Assembly (NCBI RefSeq): GCF_010365055.1
Contig: NZ_JAAFHA010000020.1
Coordinates: forward strand, 1 to 47,770
From: Rhodoferax sp.
GTDB taxonomy: Bacteria; Pseudomonadota; Gammaproteobacteria; Burkholderiales; Burkholderiaceae_C
DNA length: 47,770 bases
Direction of reading: 5' to 3'
The translations under genes and the position numbers were made by a program. Below, piece by piece: positions 36,455-46,319 of the stretch (its first letter is position 1; each line of letters begins with the position of its first letter). Below the pieces are notes generated by a model. The model was not told the origin of the DNA. It saw only the letters and a program-made list of their open reading frames with translations, and made no database searches.

Positions 36455-37114
36455 ATGTCTGAATCCCTGGCTCTGTTTTCCCTCCCCCTGTTTCCACTTT
36501 CGACGGTGCTCTATCCGGGCGGCACGCTGCCGCTGCGAATTTTTGAAGTGCGTTATCTCGACATGATCGGCAAATGCCACAAGACCGGCGCCCCTTTTGG
36601 CGTGGTCGCGCTGACTCAGGGCGCCGAGGTGCGCAAGGCCGACGCAGGCGCAGCCACCAGCGACGGCTTTGCGCTGGAGCTGTTTCATGCGGTGGGCACC
36701 TTGGCCACAATCACCGAGTTCACCATCCCCCAGCCGGGCTTGATGGTGATTCGCTGCACCGGCCTGCAGCGCTTTCGCATGACCCACCAAGAGCGGTTGA
36801 AACACGGCTTGTGGGTTGCCAACGTCACGCCGCTGGCCAACGACCTGGTGGTCAAAATACCCGATGATCTGCAAGTCGTCGCCGTGGCTTTGGACAATCT
36901 CATCAACACCCTGCGCACGCGCGGGGCGCCGCTGGCGCAAATGCCGGTGCAACCACCCTATCAATTTGATGACTGCGGCTGGGTTGCCAACCGCTGGTGT
37001 GAGTTGCTGCCCATGCCGCTGGAGCACAAACAGCGCCTGATGGAACTCGACAACCCGCTGGTTCGGCTGGAACTGGTCAGCGATCTTCTGGAACGCAGCG
37101 GCATCGCGACTTGA
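36455..37114 (+). CDS. LON peptidase substrate-binding domain protein
   Basis: A stand-alone LON N-terminal-type domain protein of about 219 aa: LFSLPLFPLSTVLYPGGTLP, LRIFEVRYLDMIGKC and GLMVIRCTGLQRFRM are the family blocks. It lacks ATPase and protease domains. The start is uncertain: ATGs at 36422, 36443 and 36455 are in frame and none has a good ribosome site; 36455 fits related proteins (MSESLALFSLPLFPL). Role unknown. Confidence 0.82.
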   Translation: MSESLALFSLPLFPLSTVLYPGGTLPLRIFEVRYLDMIGKCHKTGAPFGVVALTQGAEVRKADAGAATSDGFALELFHAVGTLATITEFTIPQPGLMVIRCTGLQRFRMTHQERLKHGLWVANVTPLANDLVVKIPDDLQVVAVALDNLINTLRTRGAPLAQMPVQPPYQFDDCGWVANRWCELLPMPLEHKQRLMELDNPLVRLELVSDLLERSGIAT

Positions 37115-37489
37115 AAGATTGAACTGATCCTTAAATTCATGGCATTCCGCCAGGTCAAGCGGACATAGCCCTTCTTGGCGGACAAGTTCCCGATGTCTTG
37201 TCGTACTGAGTCTTTCGCCAACAATTTAACAATCGGTTACGTAACAAATGACTATGTTTCCTACCGCACAGAAAGTCACGGCAAGCACGCGTAGACTGTT
37301 CACAGGGATGTAGTACATGTCTAAGAGCAATCCAAATTTTGGCGTTTCCAATCATGCGGCTGAACAGGCTCAGCACGGCCGTGGACTGAACCCAGATCAC
37401 GGTCCGGACTTGGCCGCGCGGCAATTCCAATCGCTGCTGGCCGTCTGGCCAAAACGCGTCGCCGTGTTGCCCTAGCGCCGGACCCACGC
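37115..37489. other. Intergenic region upstream of a signalling operon
   Basis: This 375-bp gap shows a 7-bp inverted repeat TCCGCCA (37146-37152) / TGGCGGA (37176-37182) and an A+T-rich stretch (37205-37260) suitable for a promoter of the downstream kinase operon. An ATG at 37317 opens a 52-codon frame (MSKSNPNFGVSNHAAEQAQH...) ending at 37475 just before the kinase gene; I see no homology and treat it as unlikely. Confidence 0.35.
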
Positions 37490-38971
37490 ATGAAGATCGG
37501 CACCAAAGAGCGGTTTGTCACGGGCACGGGGCTCGCGATCATTACCCTTATTGCGGCGATGATCTGGTGGACCTACTCGGAAGTCGAGGACGCGAATCGC
37601 CAGCGCCGCGTGACGACTGAGATCGGACATGGGGTCACCGAGCTGAGGCTGCTCACCTTCGAGTACGACCAACACCACAATGAGCGGGCTCGGGTGCAGT
37701 GGATGGAGGTGTCAGACCACGTCGACCAGCTGATCGCAAACGCCCGGTTCCGCAAGCCCGCCCAAAGCAAAATCCTCGCCACCTTGCGGGAAAAAAGGGC
37801 GGCAGGGCTGCGCCTCTTCACCGAGATCACCGCAGCAGAGCTTGCAGGCCGCGCGGACGCCCCATTGGACGAGGCAGGTCAGCGACATGAGGCGCAACTG
37901 CTGAGCCAACTGATGGTCTACCAGCAGGAGAACTTCGCCGACGCACTGCGCCTGACCGATCTTGCGACGCAGCGCATCATGGACGCCGAATGGCGGGTGA
38001 TGATTGCAATCCTCGCGGGACTCACCTTGATCGCGTCCATCATTGTGGCCGCCTCATGGTTTTTGCGACGCGGCGTGCTGGTGCCGATCGCCGAACTTCA
38101 GCAGGCGACGCGACAGGTGGGCGCGGGCAATTGGAATTTTGTTCTTGACATACGCGCCAACGACGAGATCGGTGAACTATCCAGAAATTTCGGCGCCATG
38201 ACCCAGTCACTGCAGGCGTCGTTTTCGCAGGTCGAGCGCAGCAACCAGGATCTCGCGGCATTGAACAAGGAACTCGAAGCATTCAGCTATTCCGTGTCCC
38301 ACGATTTGCGCGGACCGCTGCGCAGCATGGACGGCTTCTCACTGGTGCTGATTGAGGACTACGGCGACAAACTGGACGACGAAGGCAAGGATGCCCTGCA
38401 GCGCATCCGTGCGGCGAGCCAGCGCATGGGCAACCTCATTGACGACTTGCTCCGCTTGTCCCAGGTGACACGGGCCGAGCTCAACGTGACGCGGGTCGAC
38501 ATCAGCGCGATCGCGCGGGACATCTCCGATGCGCTGGACCGGGAGCAACCCGATCGGTCGACAAAATGGGAAATTCAGCCTGGCTTGAGCGTCCACGCTG
38601 ACCTGGCGCTCACGCGAATCGCCATGCAAAACCTGCTCCAGAACGCCTGGAAATTTACCGGCAAGTCCGGGAACCCGGTGATTCGCGTTGGCGCCCTCGA
38701 ACGCGACGCGAAAACGATATTTTTCGTCGCCGACAACGGCGTCGGTTTCGACATGGCGCACGCGACCAATCTCTTCGGCGCCTTCCAGCGGCTGCACCAC
38801 GTTGAGGATTTCCCCGGCACCGGAATCGGTCTGGCGATCGTCCAGCGGATCATCCGGCGGCACGACGGAAAACTATGGGCCGAGGCGAAGGAAGGCGAAG
38901 GTGCGACATTCTTTTTCACTTTGAAGGAGTCTGGAAATGGATCAAATGAACAAGACAATCTTGCTGGTTGA
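37490..38971 (+). CDS. Membrane histidine kinase with periplasmic helical domain
   Basis: A 493-aa kinase: helix about 9-27, an extracytoplasmic helical bundle (about 30-165, four-helix-like), second helix about 169-192, HAMP (about 193-245), HisKA with phospho-His271 in YSVSHDLRGPLRSMDGF, and HATPase with NLLQNAWKFT, ADNGVGFDM and GTGIGLAIVQRII. The HisKA/HATPase part resembles phytochrome-type (Cph1) kinases, which pair with short Rcp1-like receivers, and such a gene follows with a 35-bp overlap. Signal unknown. Confidence 0.88.
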   Translation: MKIGTKERFVTGTGLAIITLIAAMIWWTYSEVEDANRQRRVTTEIGHGVTELRLLTFEYDQHHNERARVQWMEVSDHVDQLIANARFRKPAQSKILATLREKRAAGLRLFTEITAAELAGRADAPLDEAGQRHEAQLLSQLMVYQQENFADALRLTDLATQRIMDAEWRVMIAILAGLTLIASIIVAASWFLRRGVLVPIAELQQATRQVGAGNWNFVLDIRANDEIGELSRNFGAMTQSLQASFSQVERSNQDLAALNKELEAFSYSVSHDLRGPLRSMDGFSLVLIEDYGDKLDDEGKDALQRIRAASQRMGNLIDDLLRLSQVTRAELNVTRVDISAIARDISDALDREQPDRSTKWEIQPGLSVHADLALTRIAMQNLLQNAWKFTGKSGNPVIRVGALERDAKTIFFVADNGVGFDMAHATNLFGAFQRLHHVEDFPGTGIGLAIVQRIIRRHDGKLWAEAKEGEGATFFFTLKESGNGSNEQDNLAG

Positions 38972-39392
38972 AGACAATCCGGACGACGTGAAGCTGACCC
39001 TGCGCGCGTTCAAACGCAACAACATGCTGAACCCGATCATCGTGGCGCGGGACGGCGTTGAAGCGCTCGATTTCCTGTTTGCGCGGGGTGCCTACGCCGA
39101 GCGCGCCAGCAAGTCATTGCCGACGCTGATCATTCTCGACCTGAAACTTCCCAAGCTTGACGGCCTTGGCGTACTCAAGGCGATCCGCGCCGACGTGCAA
39201 ACCCGGCTCATTCCGGTGGTCGTCATGACGTCATCCAAAGAGGAGCAGGACCTGATCCAGAGTTACTCCCTGGGGGCGAACAGTTACGTGCGCAAGCCCG
39301 TCAACTTTGCCGAATTCCTGGAGGCGGTGAGAGTTCTTGGCATCTATTGGATGATGACGAATCAACCGCCGCCGGAGCGCAACGCCGCATGA
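38937..39392 (+). CDS. Rcp1-like single-domain response regulator
   Basis: A 151-aa receiver: ILLVEDNPDDVKLTLRAFKR, phosphoacceptor Asp68 in LIILDLKLPKLDG, VVMTSSKEEQD and the Lys in YVRKPVNFAEF. The extended loop after helix 2 (LFARGAYAERA) is typical of the Rcp1 group, which accept phosphate from phytochrome-like kinases. AAGGAG precedes the ATG; the start overlaps the kinase end and the stop overlaps the next gene (ATGA). It most likely links the kinase to downstream targets. Confidence 0.88.
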   Translation: MDQMNKTILLVEDNPDDVKLTLRAFKRNNMLNPIIVARDGVEALDFLFARGAYAERASKSLPTLIILDLKLPKLDGLGVLKAIRADVQTRLIPVVVMTSSKEEQDLIQSYSLGANSYVRKPVNFAEFLEAVRVLGIYWMMTNQPPPERNAA

Positions 39393-42007
39393 ACAAGTCG
39401 ATCAAAGTCCTCATCGTCGAGGACTCCGAAGACGACACCAAGCTGGCGCTGCGGGTGCTCCAACGCGGCGGGTTTGACCCGACGCACCGGCGCGTCCAGA
39501 CAGCGGCGGCACTGGAAACCGCGCTGGCGCAGGAGCACTGGGACGCGATCCTCTCGGATTTCAGCATGCCGAGCTTCACCGGCCTGGATGCGCTCGAAAT
39601 TTTCCGCTCCACCGGTCTCGACATTCCGTTCATTCTCATTTCGGGCACCATCGGCGAGGAAGCCGCCGTGAATGCGATGAAGGCCGGCGCCAGCGACTAC
39701 GTGATGAAGAAGAGCCTGGCGCGGCTCGCTCCGGCGCTGAAACGCGAACTCAAAGACACGCAAATGCGCGCAGCCCATCGCCACGCTCAAGAGGCGCTGA
39801 CCGACAGCGAAAACCGATTCCGGCAGATGGCGGAAAACATCCGCGACGTGTTCTTCCTCATGAATTCGGATGGTGATCGCATCTTGTATGTGAGCCCAGC
39901 CTACGAAGATATCTGGGGTCTCAGCTGCGCGAGTCTCTACGCAAATTCAGAAGCCTGGATCGAGAAAATACATACGGATGACCGGCCATCGACCTACCAG
40001 AAATTCAAGGAAGGTATGGCAGCGGGCACGTTCGAATTGGAGTTCCGGATCGTACGACCGGATGGCCCGATTCGCTGGATCGAGGTGAGGGGGTTTCCAG
40101 TTCGCGATGAATTCGGCACGCTTGTCCGCATGACCGGCATCGCCTCGGACATTACCGAACGCAAGGAGGCTGAAAACAGGATCGCCCACTTGAACCGCGT
40201 CTATGCCATGCTGAGCGGCATCAATACGCTGATCGTGCGCGTGCGCGACCGTGACACGCTGTTCAAGGAGGCCTGCCGGATTGCGGTCGAGGCAGGCGGC
40301 TTTCGAATGGCCATGGTCGCCATCGTCCATCACAGCTCGACAACGATCGTCCCGGTCGCAACGGCGGGCAAGGATGAGGCGCTCATGACTGTCATTAGCA
40401 ATACCTTGTCGTCGAGCGAAGATGCGCCCAAAACCATGAGCGCGCGGGCAATCCGGGACAAGAAGGCCGTCGTGTCCAACGCTGCACAAAACGACCCCCA
40501 GGTCTTATTCAGCGCGCAATACGTCAAAGCCGGCGTCTGCTCGATCGCCGTGTTCCCCTTGATTGTCTCGGACGAAGCGGTGGGCGTGCTCGCGCTGTAC
40601 GCCAGCGAGACTGAATTTTTCAAGGAAGAGGAGTTGAAGCTGCTATCGGAATTGGCCGGCGACGTCGCGTTCGGGATTGATAACATTGAGAAGCAGGAGC
40701 GGCTTACTTACCTCGCCTACTACGACGTGCTCACCGGGCTGGCCAACCGCGGTCTTTTTCTGGAACGGGTGGCGCAGTCCATGCGCAGCGCTGTCAGCGC
40801 CGGGAACAAGCTTGCCTTGTTTCTGATTGACCTGGAGCGGTTCAAAAACATCAACGACAGCCTGGGCCGACCGGCCGGCGACGCGCTGTTACGACTGGTG
40901 GCGCAGTGGCTGACGAGCAAGGTGGGCGACGCCAACCTGTTGGCACGCGTCGGCGCGGATCTGTTTGCCGTGGTGCTGCCGGAAGTCAAGCAGGATGGTG
41001 ACGTGGCGCGGGCGCTTGAGAAATTGATGGCCGCTTTTCTGGAGCAGCCGTTTCGCCTGAATGACGCCGTGTTCCGCATCACCGCCAAGGTCGGCATAGC
41101 GCTGTTCCCGCACGACGGCGCTGACACCGACACCTTATTCAAGAATGCCGAGGCCGCCCTCAACAAGGCCAAGGCAAGCGGCGAGCGCTACCTGTTTTAC
41201 ACACAGAAGATGACGGACATGGTGGCCGGCAAGCTGACGCTGGAAAACCAGCTGCGCCAGGCGCTCGACAAAGGTGAATTCGTGCTCCATTACCAGCCCA
41301 AGGTGAGCCTGGTGAGCGGCAAGATGACTGGCGCCGAGGCGCTGATTCGGTGGAACGATCCGCGCACGGGCCTGGTGCCACCGGCCCGCTTCATCCCGAT
41401 CCTCGAAGAAACCGGTTTGATCTACGACGTGGGACGCTGGGCACTGCGCCAGGCCATCGATGACGCGCTGCGCTGGCGCAGCGCGGGGCTGGCCGCCGTG
41501 CGCATCGCGGTGAACGTGTCGCCGCTGCAACTGCGCCATCGCGGCTTCATCGACGAGGTCAAACAAGCCATCAGCATTGACGCGCAGGCGGCCACTGGGC
41601 TGGAGCTGGAGATCACCGAAAGCCTGCTGATGGAGGACGTCCAGCGCAGTATCGCCAGCCTGCAGGCGATCCGGGACATGGGCGTCAGCCTGGCCATTGA
41701 CGACTTTGGCACTGGCTTTTCCTCGCTCAGCTACTTGTCAAAATTCCCGGTGAACACGCTGAAGATTGATCGCTCGTTCGTGATCGAAATGACCGATGCG
41801 CCCGAAAGTCTGGCGCTGGTGTCGACCATCATCAGCTTGGCGCATGCGCTCAAGCTCAAGGTGGTGGCCGAGGGGGTGGAAACCGAAGAGCAATCGCGCC
41901 TGCTGCGGGTGCTGAACTGCGACGAAATCCAGGGCTTTTTGTTCAGCAAACCGGTGCCGAGCGATATTTTCGAAGTGAAGTTTCTGACCCTGCCCTCCTC
42001 CCCTTAA
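39389..42007 (+). CDS. REC-PAS-GAF-GGDEF-EAL cyclic di-GMP phosphodiesterase
   Basis: An 872-aa protein. Domains in order: receiver (about 5-120, phosphoacceptor Asp56 in ILSDFSMP), PAS/PAC (about 137-262), GAF (about 280-435), GGDEF (about 440-610) and EAL (about 615-870). The GGDEF active-site motif is degenerate (GADLF at 522-526), so no cyclase activity is expected. The EAL domain keeps EALIRW (650), NVSPLQLRH, ELEITESLL, IDDFGTGFSS, LKIDRSF and VAEGVE, so it should hydrolyse c-di-GMP. It is translationally coupled to the Rcp1-like gene, forming a kinase-receiver-effector relay. Confidence 0.9.
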   Translation: MNKSIKVLIVEDSEDDTKLALRVLQRGGFDPTHRRVQTAAALETALAQEHWDAILSDFSMPSFTGLDALEIFRSTGLDIPFILISGTIGEEAAVNAMKAGASDYVMKKSLARLAPALKRELKDTQMRAAHRHAQEALTDSENRFRQMAENIRDVFFLMNSDGDRILYVSPAYEDIWGLSCASLYANSEAWIEKIHTDDRPSTYQKFKEGMAAGTFELEFRIVRPDGPIRWIEVRGFPVRDEFGTLVRMTGIASDITERKEAENRIAHLNRVYAMLSGINTLIVRVRDRDTLFKEACRIAVEAGGFRMAMVAIVHHSSTTIVPVATAGKDEALMTVISNTLSSSEDAPKTMSARAIRDKKAVVSNAAQNDPQVLFSAQYVKAGVCSIAVFPLIVSDEAVGVLALYASETEFFKEEELKLLSELAGDVAFGIDNIEKQERLTYLAYYDVLTGLANRGLFLERVAQSMRSAVSAGNKLALFLIDLERFKNINDSLGRPAGDALLRLVAQWLTSKVGDANLLARVGADLFAVVLPEVKQDGDVARALEKLMAAFLEQPFRLNDAVFRITAKVGIALFPHDGADTDTLFKNAEAALNKAKASGERYLFYTQKMTDMVAGKLTLENQLRQALDKGEFVLHYQPKVSLVSGKMTGAEALIRWNDPRTGLVPPARFIPILEETGLIYDVGRWALRQAIDDALRWRSAGLAAVRIAVNVSPLQLRHRGFIDEVKQAISIDAQAATGLELEITESLLMEDVQRSIASLQAIRDMGVSLAIDDFGTGFSSLSYLSKFPVNTLKIDRSFVIEMTDAPESLALVSTIISLAHALKLKVVAEGVETEEQSRLLRVLNCDEIQGFLFSKPVPSDIFEVKFLTLPSSP

Positions 42008-43140
42008 GCGCGCAAGCCGGCCGGCACCCAGGCGCTCAGGCGCGCGTTAATGCGATCTTCGTGGCGCTGCCACCAGATGCCCAAGGCCACCAAACCCAGA
42101 CCCAGGAGCGTCAGCGCAAACGGAAACATCAAACTGTCCTGGAACACCCGGTGCGACAAATAGCCCAGATACCCGGCCACGCCAAACGCCCCCAGTACCG
42201 TGAACACCCGCCGCCCAATGGCCGCACCCACAAAAACCAAAAACACATTGAGCAGGGCATAAATGAACTTGCCCAACTCGGAACTGGAATCACGCAGACT
42301 CAAACCACACCAGAACATGATGGCGCCAAACAGGTACAGCCAAAACGCATAGTCCTGCCGCCAGGCCGGGTCTTGCGCCTGACGGCAGCGCACGTCCACC
42401 CACACCGCCACGGCACAAGTGGCCAGGCCAAACACCAGCGACACATCGCGCGTGAACTGCCAGTTGAAGCCCTGGTTTTGCATCAGGGCGTTGGCCACAT
42501 CCATGCTCATGTACCAGATCGTCACCGCCACTGGCATCACCATGAACGGCAACCGGTAGCGCCACAGCATCACCACACCGGCGATGAGCGTGGCAAATTC
42601 GAGCGTCAGCCAGCGCCAGTTGATGTGCGTGTGATAGGCCGAGTAACGTTCCGGTCCGCCCGGCGGCCACAGCCCCAGCCCTTGCTGCACACACCACACA
42701 ATCAAGGGCACCAGGCACACAGCCAACGTGGCCAGAATGCCGGCCGGAATGGGTAGCTGGCGGGTCTTCAGGTGGTCAGCCACCTTCAGGCAGGCCGCCA
42801 GATACCCCAGGCTGATCGCCAGCAGGCCCCAGGCGCCAAAAGACTGCCAGCCCAAGGTCATGAACAGCGTCATGGCGCCAATGGCCACCATGCCGCCAAA
42901 GTAATACAAGGTGTTGGTGAAGCTGAAGCCCGGGCCCGACGCCGCGCGCCCGACCCGCCACCCCTGTGCAGACGCCAGCGCATCCGCCGCCGCACCCGGC
43001 GACCAGCGCGACCACAGGCGCTGCGCCTGCGTGCTGGAAATGATGCCGTCCTGCACCGCAGCCTGCAGATCACCCTGCCGAAGTTGCACAGTGTCGATAA
43101 CTGTGTCGGGGGCCGTGTCAGAAAAATCGTTGGTATTCAT
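42004..43140 (-). CDS. DUF2157-like polytopic membrane protein
   Basis: A 378-aa protein with a short soluble N terminus (LQAAVQDGIISSTQAQRLW, a DUF2157-like start) and about ten hydrophobic helices, for example FTNTLYYFGGMVAIGAMTLF and YAFWLYLFGAIMFWCGLSL. No catalytic motif seen. The ATG at 43140 was preferred to the longer frame from 43170. It is divergent from glnS with about 71 bp between starts, and its stop overlaps the stop of the EAL protein. Function unknown. Confidence 0.72.
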   Translation of the reverse strand: MNTNDFSDTAPDTVIDTVQLRQGDLQAAVQDGIISSTQAQRLWSRWSPGAAADALASAQGWRVGRAASGPGFSFTNTLYYFGGMVAIGAMTLFMTLGWQSFGAWGLLAISLGYLAACLKVADHLKTRQLPIPAGILATLAVCLVPLIVWCVQQGLGLWPPGGPERYSAYHTHINWRWLTLEFATLIAGVVMLWRYRLPFMVMPVAVTIWYMSMDVANALMQNQGFNWQFTRDVSLVFGLATCAVAVWVDVRCRQAQDPAWRQDYAFWLYLFGAIMFWCGLSLRDSSSELGKFIYALLNVFLVFVGAAIGRRVFTVLGAFGVAGYLGYLSHRVFQDSLMFPFALTLLGLGLVALGIWWQRHEDRINARLSAWVPAGLRA

Positions 43141-43211
43141 AGGGTTTGGTAAGGGAGCGCGCCGGACCAAGGATGGTACTTCAGGGCAATGCGCAGTCTA
43201 AAATCATTCGC

Positions 43212-45035
43212 ATGAGCACCCCCACCCCTGCAACACCCCCGGCCCACGCCACCAAAGGCACCACCGCTGCTTCTGAGGCCGTCAAACCCAGCAACTTTTT
43301 GCGCCAGATCATCGAGCATGATTTGGCCGCCGGCACCTACGCCCAGCGCCAATGGGGCGGCAGCCCCGGCGACGCCGCCCACCACGCGGCAGGCCAGCCC
43401 GATCCGGCCAAGATCCGCACCCGCTTTCCGCCCGAGCCCAATGGCTACCTGCACATCGGCCACGCCAAGAGCATCTGCCTGAACTTTGGCCTGGCGCGCG
43501 ACTATGGCGGCGTGTGCCACCTGCGCTTTGACGACACCAACCCCGAAAAGGAAGAGCTGGAGTACGTCAACACCATCATGAACTCGGTGCGCTGGCTGGG
43601 CTTTGAGTGGAACGGCTCGGCCACCGCCCCCCCCTATCAGGCCAGCGACTACTTCGACTTCATGTACCGCGCGGCCGAGTATTTGATCGAAGCCGGCCAC
43701 GCCTACGTGGACGAGCAAACCGTGGAGCAAATTCGCATCAACCGGGGCGACTTTGGCAAGCCCGGTGTCAACAGCCCGTTCCGCGCCCGCACCCCGGCCC
43801 AGAACCTGGCCCGCTTTCGCGAAATGCGCGACGGCCGGCACGAAGACGGCGCCATGGTGCTGCGCGCCAAGATCGACATGGCCAGCCCGAACATCAACCT
43901 GCGCGACCCCGCCATCTACCGCATCCGGCGCGCCACGCACCACAACACCGGCGACAAATGGTGCATCTACCCGATGTACACCTTTGCCCACCCGATTGAA
44001 GACGCGCTGGAGAACATCACCCACAGCATCTGCACGCTCGAATTTGAAGACCAGCGCCCGTTTTACGACTGGCTGATGGAGCGCCTGACCGAAGGCGGCC
44101 TGCTCAGCGCCCCGCCGCCCAAGCAATACGAATTTGCCCGCCTGAACCTCACCTACGTTGTGACCAGCAAGCGCAAGCTGGCGCAACTGGTGTACGACCA
44201 CAAGGTCAAGGGCTGGGACGACCCGCGCATGCCCACCATCGTCGGCCTGCGCCGTCGTGGCTACACGCCCGAGGCGATTCAACTGTTTACCGAGCGCATC
44301 GGCGTGACCAAGAGCGACAGCTGGATCGACTACAGCACCTTGGAAGGCTGCCTGCGCGAAACGCTGGACGTGTGCGCCCCCCGCGCCATGGCCGTGCTGG
44401 ACCCTGTCAAGTTGGTGCTCACCAACTGGGACGCCGTCATGGGCGCGGGCACGCTCGACGACTGCTCTGCCCCCCTTCACCCGCACCACCCCGAGCTGGG
44501 CAAGCGCAGCTTCAAAATCGGCAAAGAGGTTTGGATTGACCGCACGGACTTTGAAGAGACGCCGCCCAAAGGCTTTTTCAGACTGTTCCCGGGCAACCAG
44601 GTACGCCTGAAATACGGCCACGTCATCGAATGCACCAGCTGCAGCAAAGACCTAGAGGGCCGCGTGACCGAGGTACACGCCACGCTGGTGCCCGACACCA
44701 AGAGCGGCAGCCCCGGCAGCGACGCCGTCAAGGTCAAAGGCGTCATCACCTGGGTCGCCGTAGCCGACGGCCTGACGGTTGAGGTGCGCCTGTACGACCG
44801 CCTGTTTCTGGAAGCCCAGCCCGACGCGGGCGGTAAAGACTTTATCGAAGCGCTCAACCCGAACAGCTTGAGAGTGGTGACGGCGTTTGTGGAACCCTCC
44901 CTGGCCAGCGCCCGCGCTGACCAAAAGTTTCAGTTTGAACGGCATGGCTACTTTGTGGCCGACGGGGTGGATCACACGAAGGTGAAGCCGGTGTTTAACT
45001 TGGCGGTGGGGTTGAAGGATTCGTGGGGGCGATGA
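43212..45035 (+). CDS. glnS: Glutaminyl-tRNA synthetase
   Basis: A 607-aa class I synthetase that charges tRNA-Gln. The HIGH signature is in RFPPEPNGYLHIGHAKSICL (HIGH at 81-84) and the KMSKS equivalent is VTSKRKLAQLVYDHKVKGWD. The C-terminal beta-barrel anticodon-binding domains are present (ETPPKGFFRLFPGNQVRLKY). The start at 43212 gives an N-terminal extension of about 60 residues before the catalytic core, usual in this bacterial group. It is the last clearly core gene before the A+T-rich island. Confidence 0.95.
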   Translation: MSTPTPATPPAHATKGTTAASEAVKPSNFLRQIIEHDLAAGTYAQRQWGGSPGDAAHHAAGQPDPAKIRTRFPPEPNGYLHIGHAKSICLNFGLARDYGGVCHLRFDDTNPEKEELEYVNTIMNSVRWLGFEWNGSATAPPYQASDYFDFMYRAAEYLIEAGHAYVDEQTVEQIRINRGDFGKPGVNSPFRARTPAQNLARFREMRDGRHEDGAMVLRAKIDMASPNINLRDPAIYRIRRATHHNTGDKWCIYPMYTFAHPIEDALENITHSICTLEFEDQRPFYDWLMERLTEGGLLSAPPPKQYEFARLNLTYVVTSKRKLAQLVYDHKVKGWDDPRMPTIVGLRRRGYTPEAIQLFTERIGVTKSDSWIDYSTLEGCLRETLDVCAPRAMAVLDPVKLVLTNWDAVMGAGTLDDCSAPLHPHHPELGKRSFKIGKEVWIDRTDFEETPPKGFFRLFPGNQVRLKYGHVIECTSCSKDLEGRVTEVHATLVPDTKSGSPGSDAVKVKGVITWVAVADGLTVEVRLYDRLFLEAQPDAGGKDFIEALNPNSLRVVTAFVEPSLASARADQKFQFERHGYFVADGVDHTKVKPVFNLAVGLKDSWGR

Positions 45036-45103
45036 AGTTTCTCTTCAAGCTCGAATAATTGGATACCAAATTTCCGTCGAAAATAACTCAATATTTCACT
45101 CAT

Positions 45104-46297
45104 ATGGCAACGCAAAATAGATCTACTTTTGAGGTTCTAGAAGACAGCAGAATAAATTGTCTATCGGTAATGACTTCCATGCTCATTCGCGAATACCTTG
45201 ATATGGCTAAAGATGCCTATTTAAATCGCGGAGGAATTACAGGCCAACGGGAAAAGTTACAAACAACTTCAGCAATCCGAATTCGAAAAAGAATGGTTGA
45301 TGACATACAACAAGGTGCTGTTCTTCCACCATTGGTTGTTGGAGTTGTACTCACACCAATTGTTTTTAAGAAATTCCGATCCGCCACCAAAAAAATTCAA
45401 CGGGAGATATTGGATAACACCGAAGCCGACCGCCTATCCATAATTGATGGAATGCAACGCACAACAGCACTCTTCGAAGCATTTAACGAAAAATCTCCTC
45501 CACCAGATAGGAAGGTCCGAGTGGAGTTTTGGATAGCAGAAGATACAGGAAGTTTGATTTATCGAATGCTTGTACTCAATACAGGACAAGTACCTTGGAA
45601 CTTAAGAAGACAAATTGAGGTCGTCTTTAGATCGCTAGTACTCGAGCTGAAATCGTCAATTAAGACCTTAGAGGTGCTGGAAACTACGCAAGCACGACGT
45701 CGGTCAAAGGGTGGACAATTTCAAGCCGACGATTTGATTGAACTATTTTTAGTTTTTGGTGCACGGAAGGAAAAAATAGATATCCGCGAACGCTTGGCGG
45801 ACGAGTTCACGAGACTCGACTTCATGGAAGCGGCTGCAAAGGACGACTTCACAAGGGATTATTGCCAAGCTCTTACGGAATTGGTTTTCTTAGATATGGC
45901 ATTTGATAAATTTAGAGGAGCGAAGGGCGATCAAGGACGCTTTGTTTCAGGCAAAGATTTATTTTCTAGTCAACCAGCATGTGTAGGATTTATGACTGCG
46001 TTGGCTTTAGATATTTTTGGTAGGCCAGGTGTTGTACGTGGAGAATCCGAGCAAAGAAAGAAACTAAGAGCAAATATTGTCAAGCTAACGAATTTAAGAA
46101 AAAAACTAGATGTACTTGACGACGAGGCACTTGGAAATTTCCTTTGTTTACAAACACTAAGTGAGTCGCTATCGCGAATAAAGACAAGTCAATCAGTAGG
46201 AAATTCAGAACGTGAATTCTTTTTGAATGCCTTCCAAGTGCTATTAGAGGAGGGAGCAGATTTAGTAAGCATGGAGCCATGCTGGCGAGCCTATTGA
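45104..46297 (+). CDS. DGQHR/ParB-like protein, possible DNA-modification or defence factor
   Basis: A protein of 397 aa (412 if the TTG at 45059 is used) that I do not recognise as a named family. It contains LSIIDGMQRTTALFEAFNEK, close to the DGQHR/DGQQR box of DndB, DpdB and DUF262-type proteins, and 35 residues later LIYRMLVLNTGQVPW plus NLRRQIEVVF, matching the 'LNTxQxP' turn of the same fold. The C-terminal half is helical with no motif. The gene is strikingly A+T-rich compared with glnS 70 bp upstream, and no ribosome site is visible. It is 22 bp from the HEPN-like gene. Function inferred only as nucleic-acid related. Confidence 0.5.
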   Translation: MATQNRSTFEVLEDSRINCLSVMTSMLIREYLDMAKDAYLNRGGITGQREKLQTTSAIRIRKRMVDDIQQGAVLPPLVVGVVLTPIVFKKFRSATKKIQREILDNTEADRLSIIDGMQRTTALFEAFNEKSPPPDRKVRVEFWIAEDTGSLIYRMLVLNTGQVPWNLRRQIEVVFRSLVLELKSSIKTLEVLETTQARRRSKGGQFQADDLIELFLVFGARKEKIDIRERLADEFTRLDFMEAAAKDDFTRDYCQALTELVFLDMAFDKFRGAKGDQGRFVSGKDLFSSQPACVGFMTALALDIFGRPGVVRGESEQRKKLRANIVKLTNLRKKLDVLDDEALGNFLCLQTLSESLSRIKTSQSVGNSEREFFLNAFQVLLEEGADLVSMEPCWRAY

Positions 46298-46319
46298 CCT
46301 AAATAGCCTCAGTTTTACT

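Noticed and set aside
37317-37475. 52-codon frame before the kinase at 37490
   Set aside because: No convincing ribosome site (AGGGA is too far from the ATG), no homology and composition like translated spacer.
43137-44621. Long minus-strand open frame (494 codons) opposite glnS
   Set aside because: It is antisense to the glnS catalytic domain, has low-complexity Gly/Val/Ala composition and shows no family motif; a typical shadow frame in high-G+C coding DNA.
45032-45058. Eight-codon frame MKFLFKLE overlapping the glnS stop
   Set aside because: Too short to support; could at most be a reinitiation peptide before the island gene.
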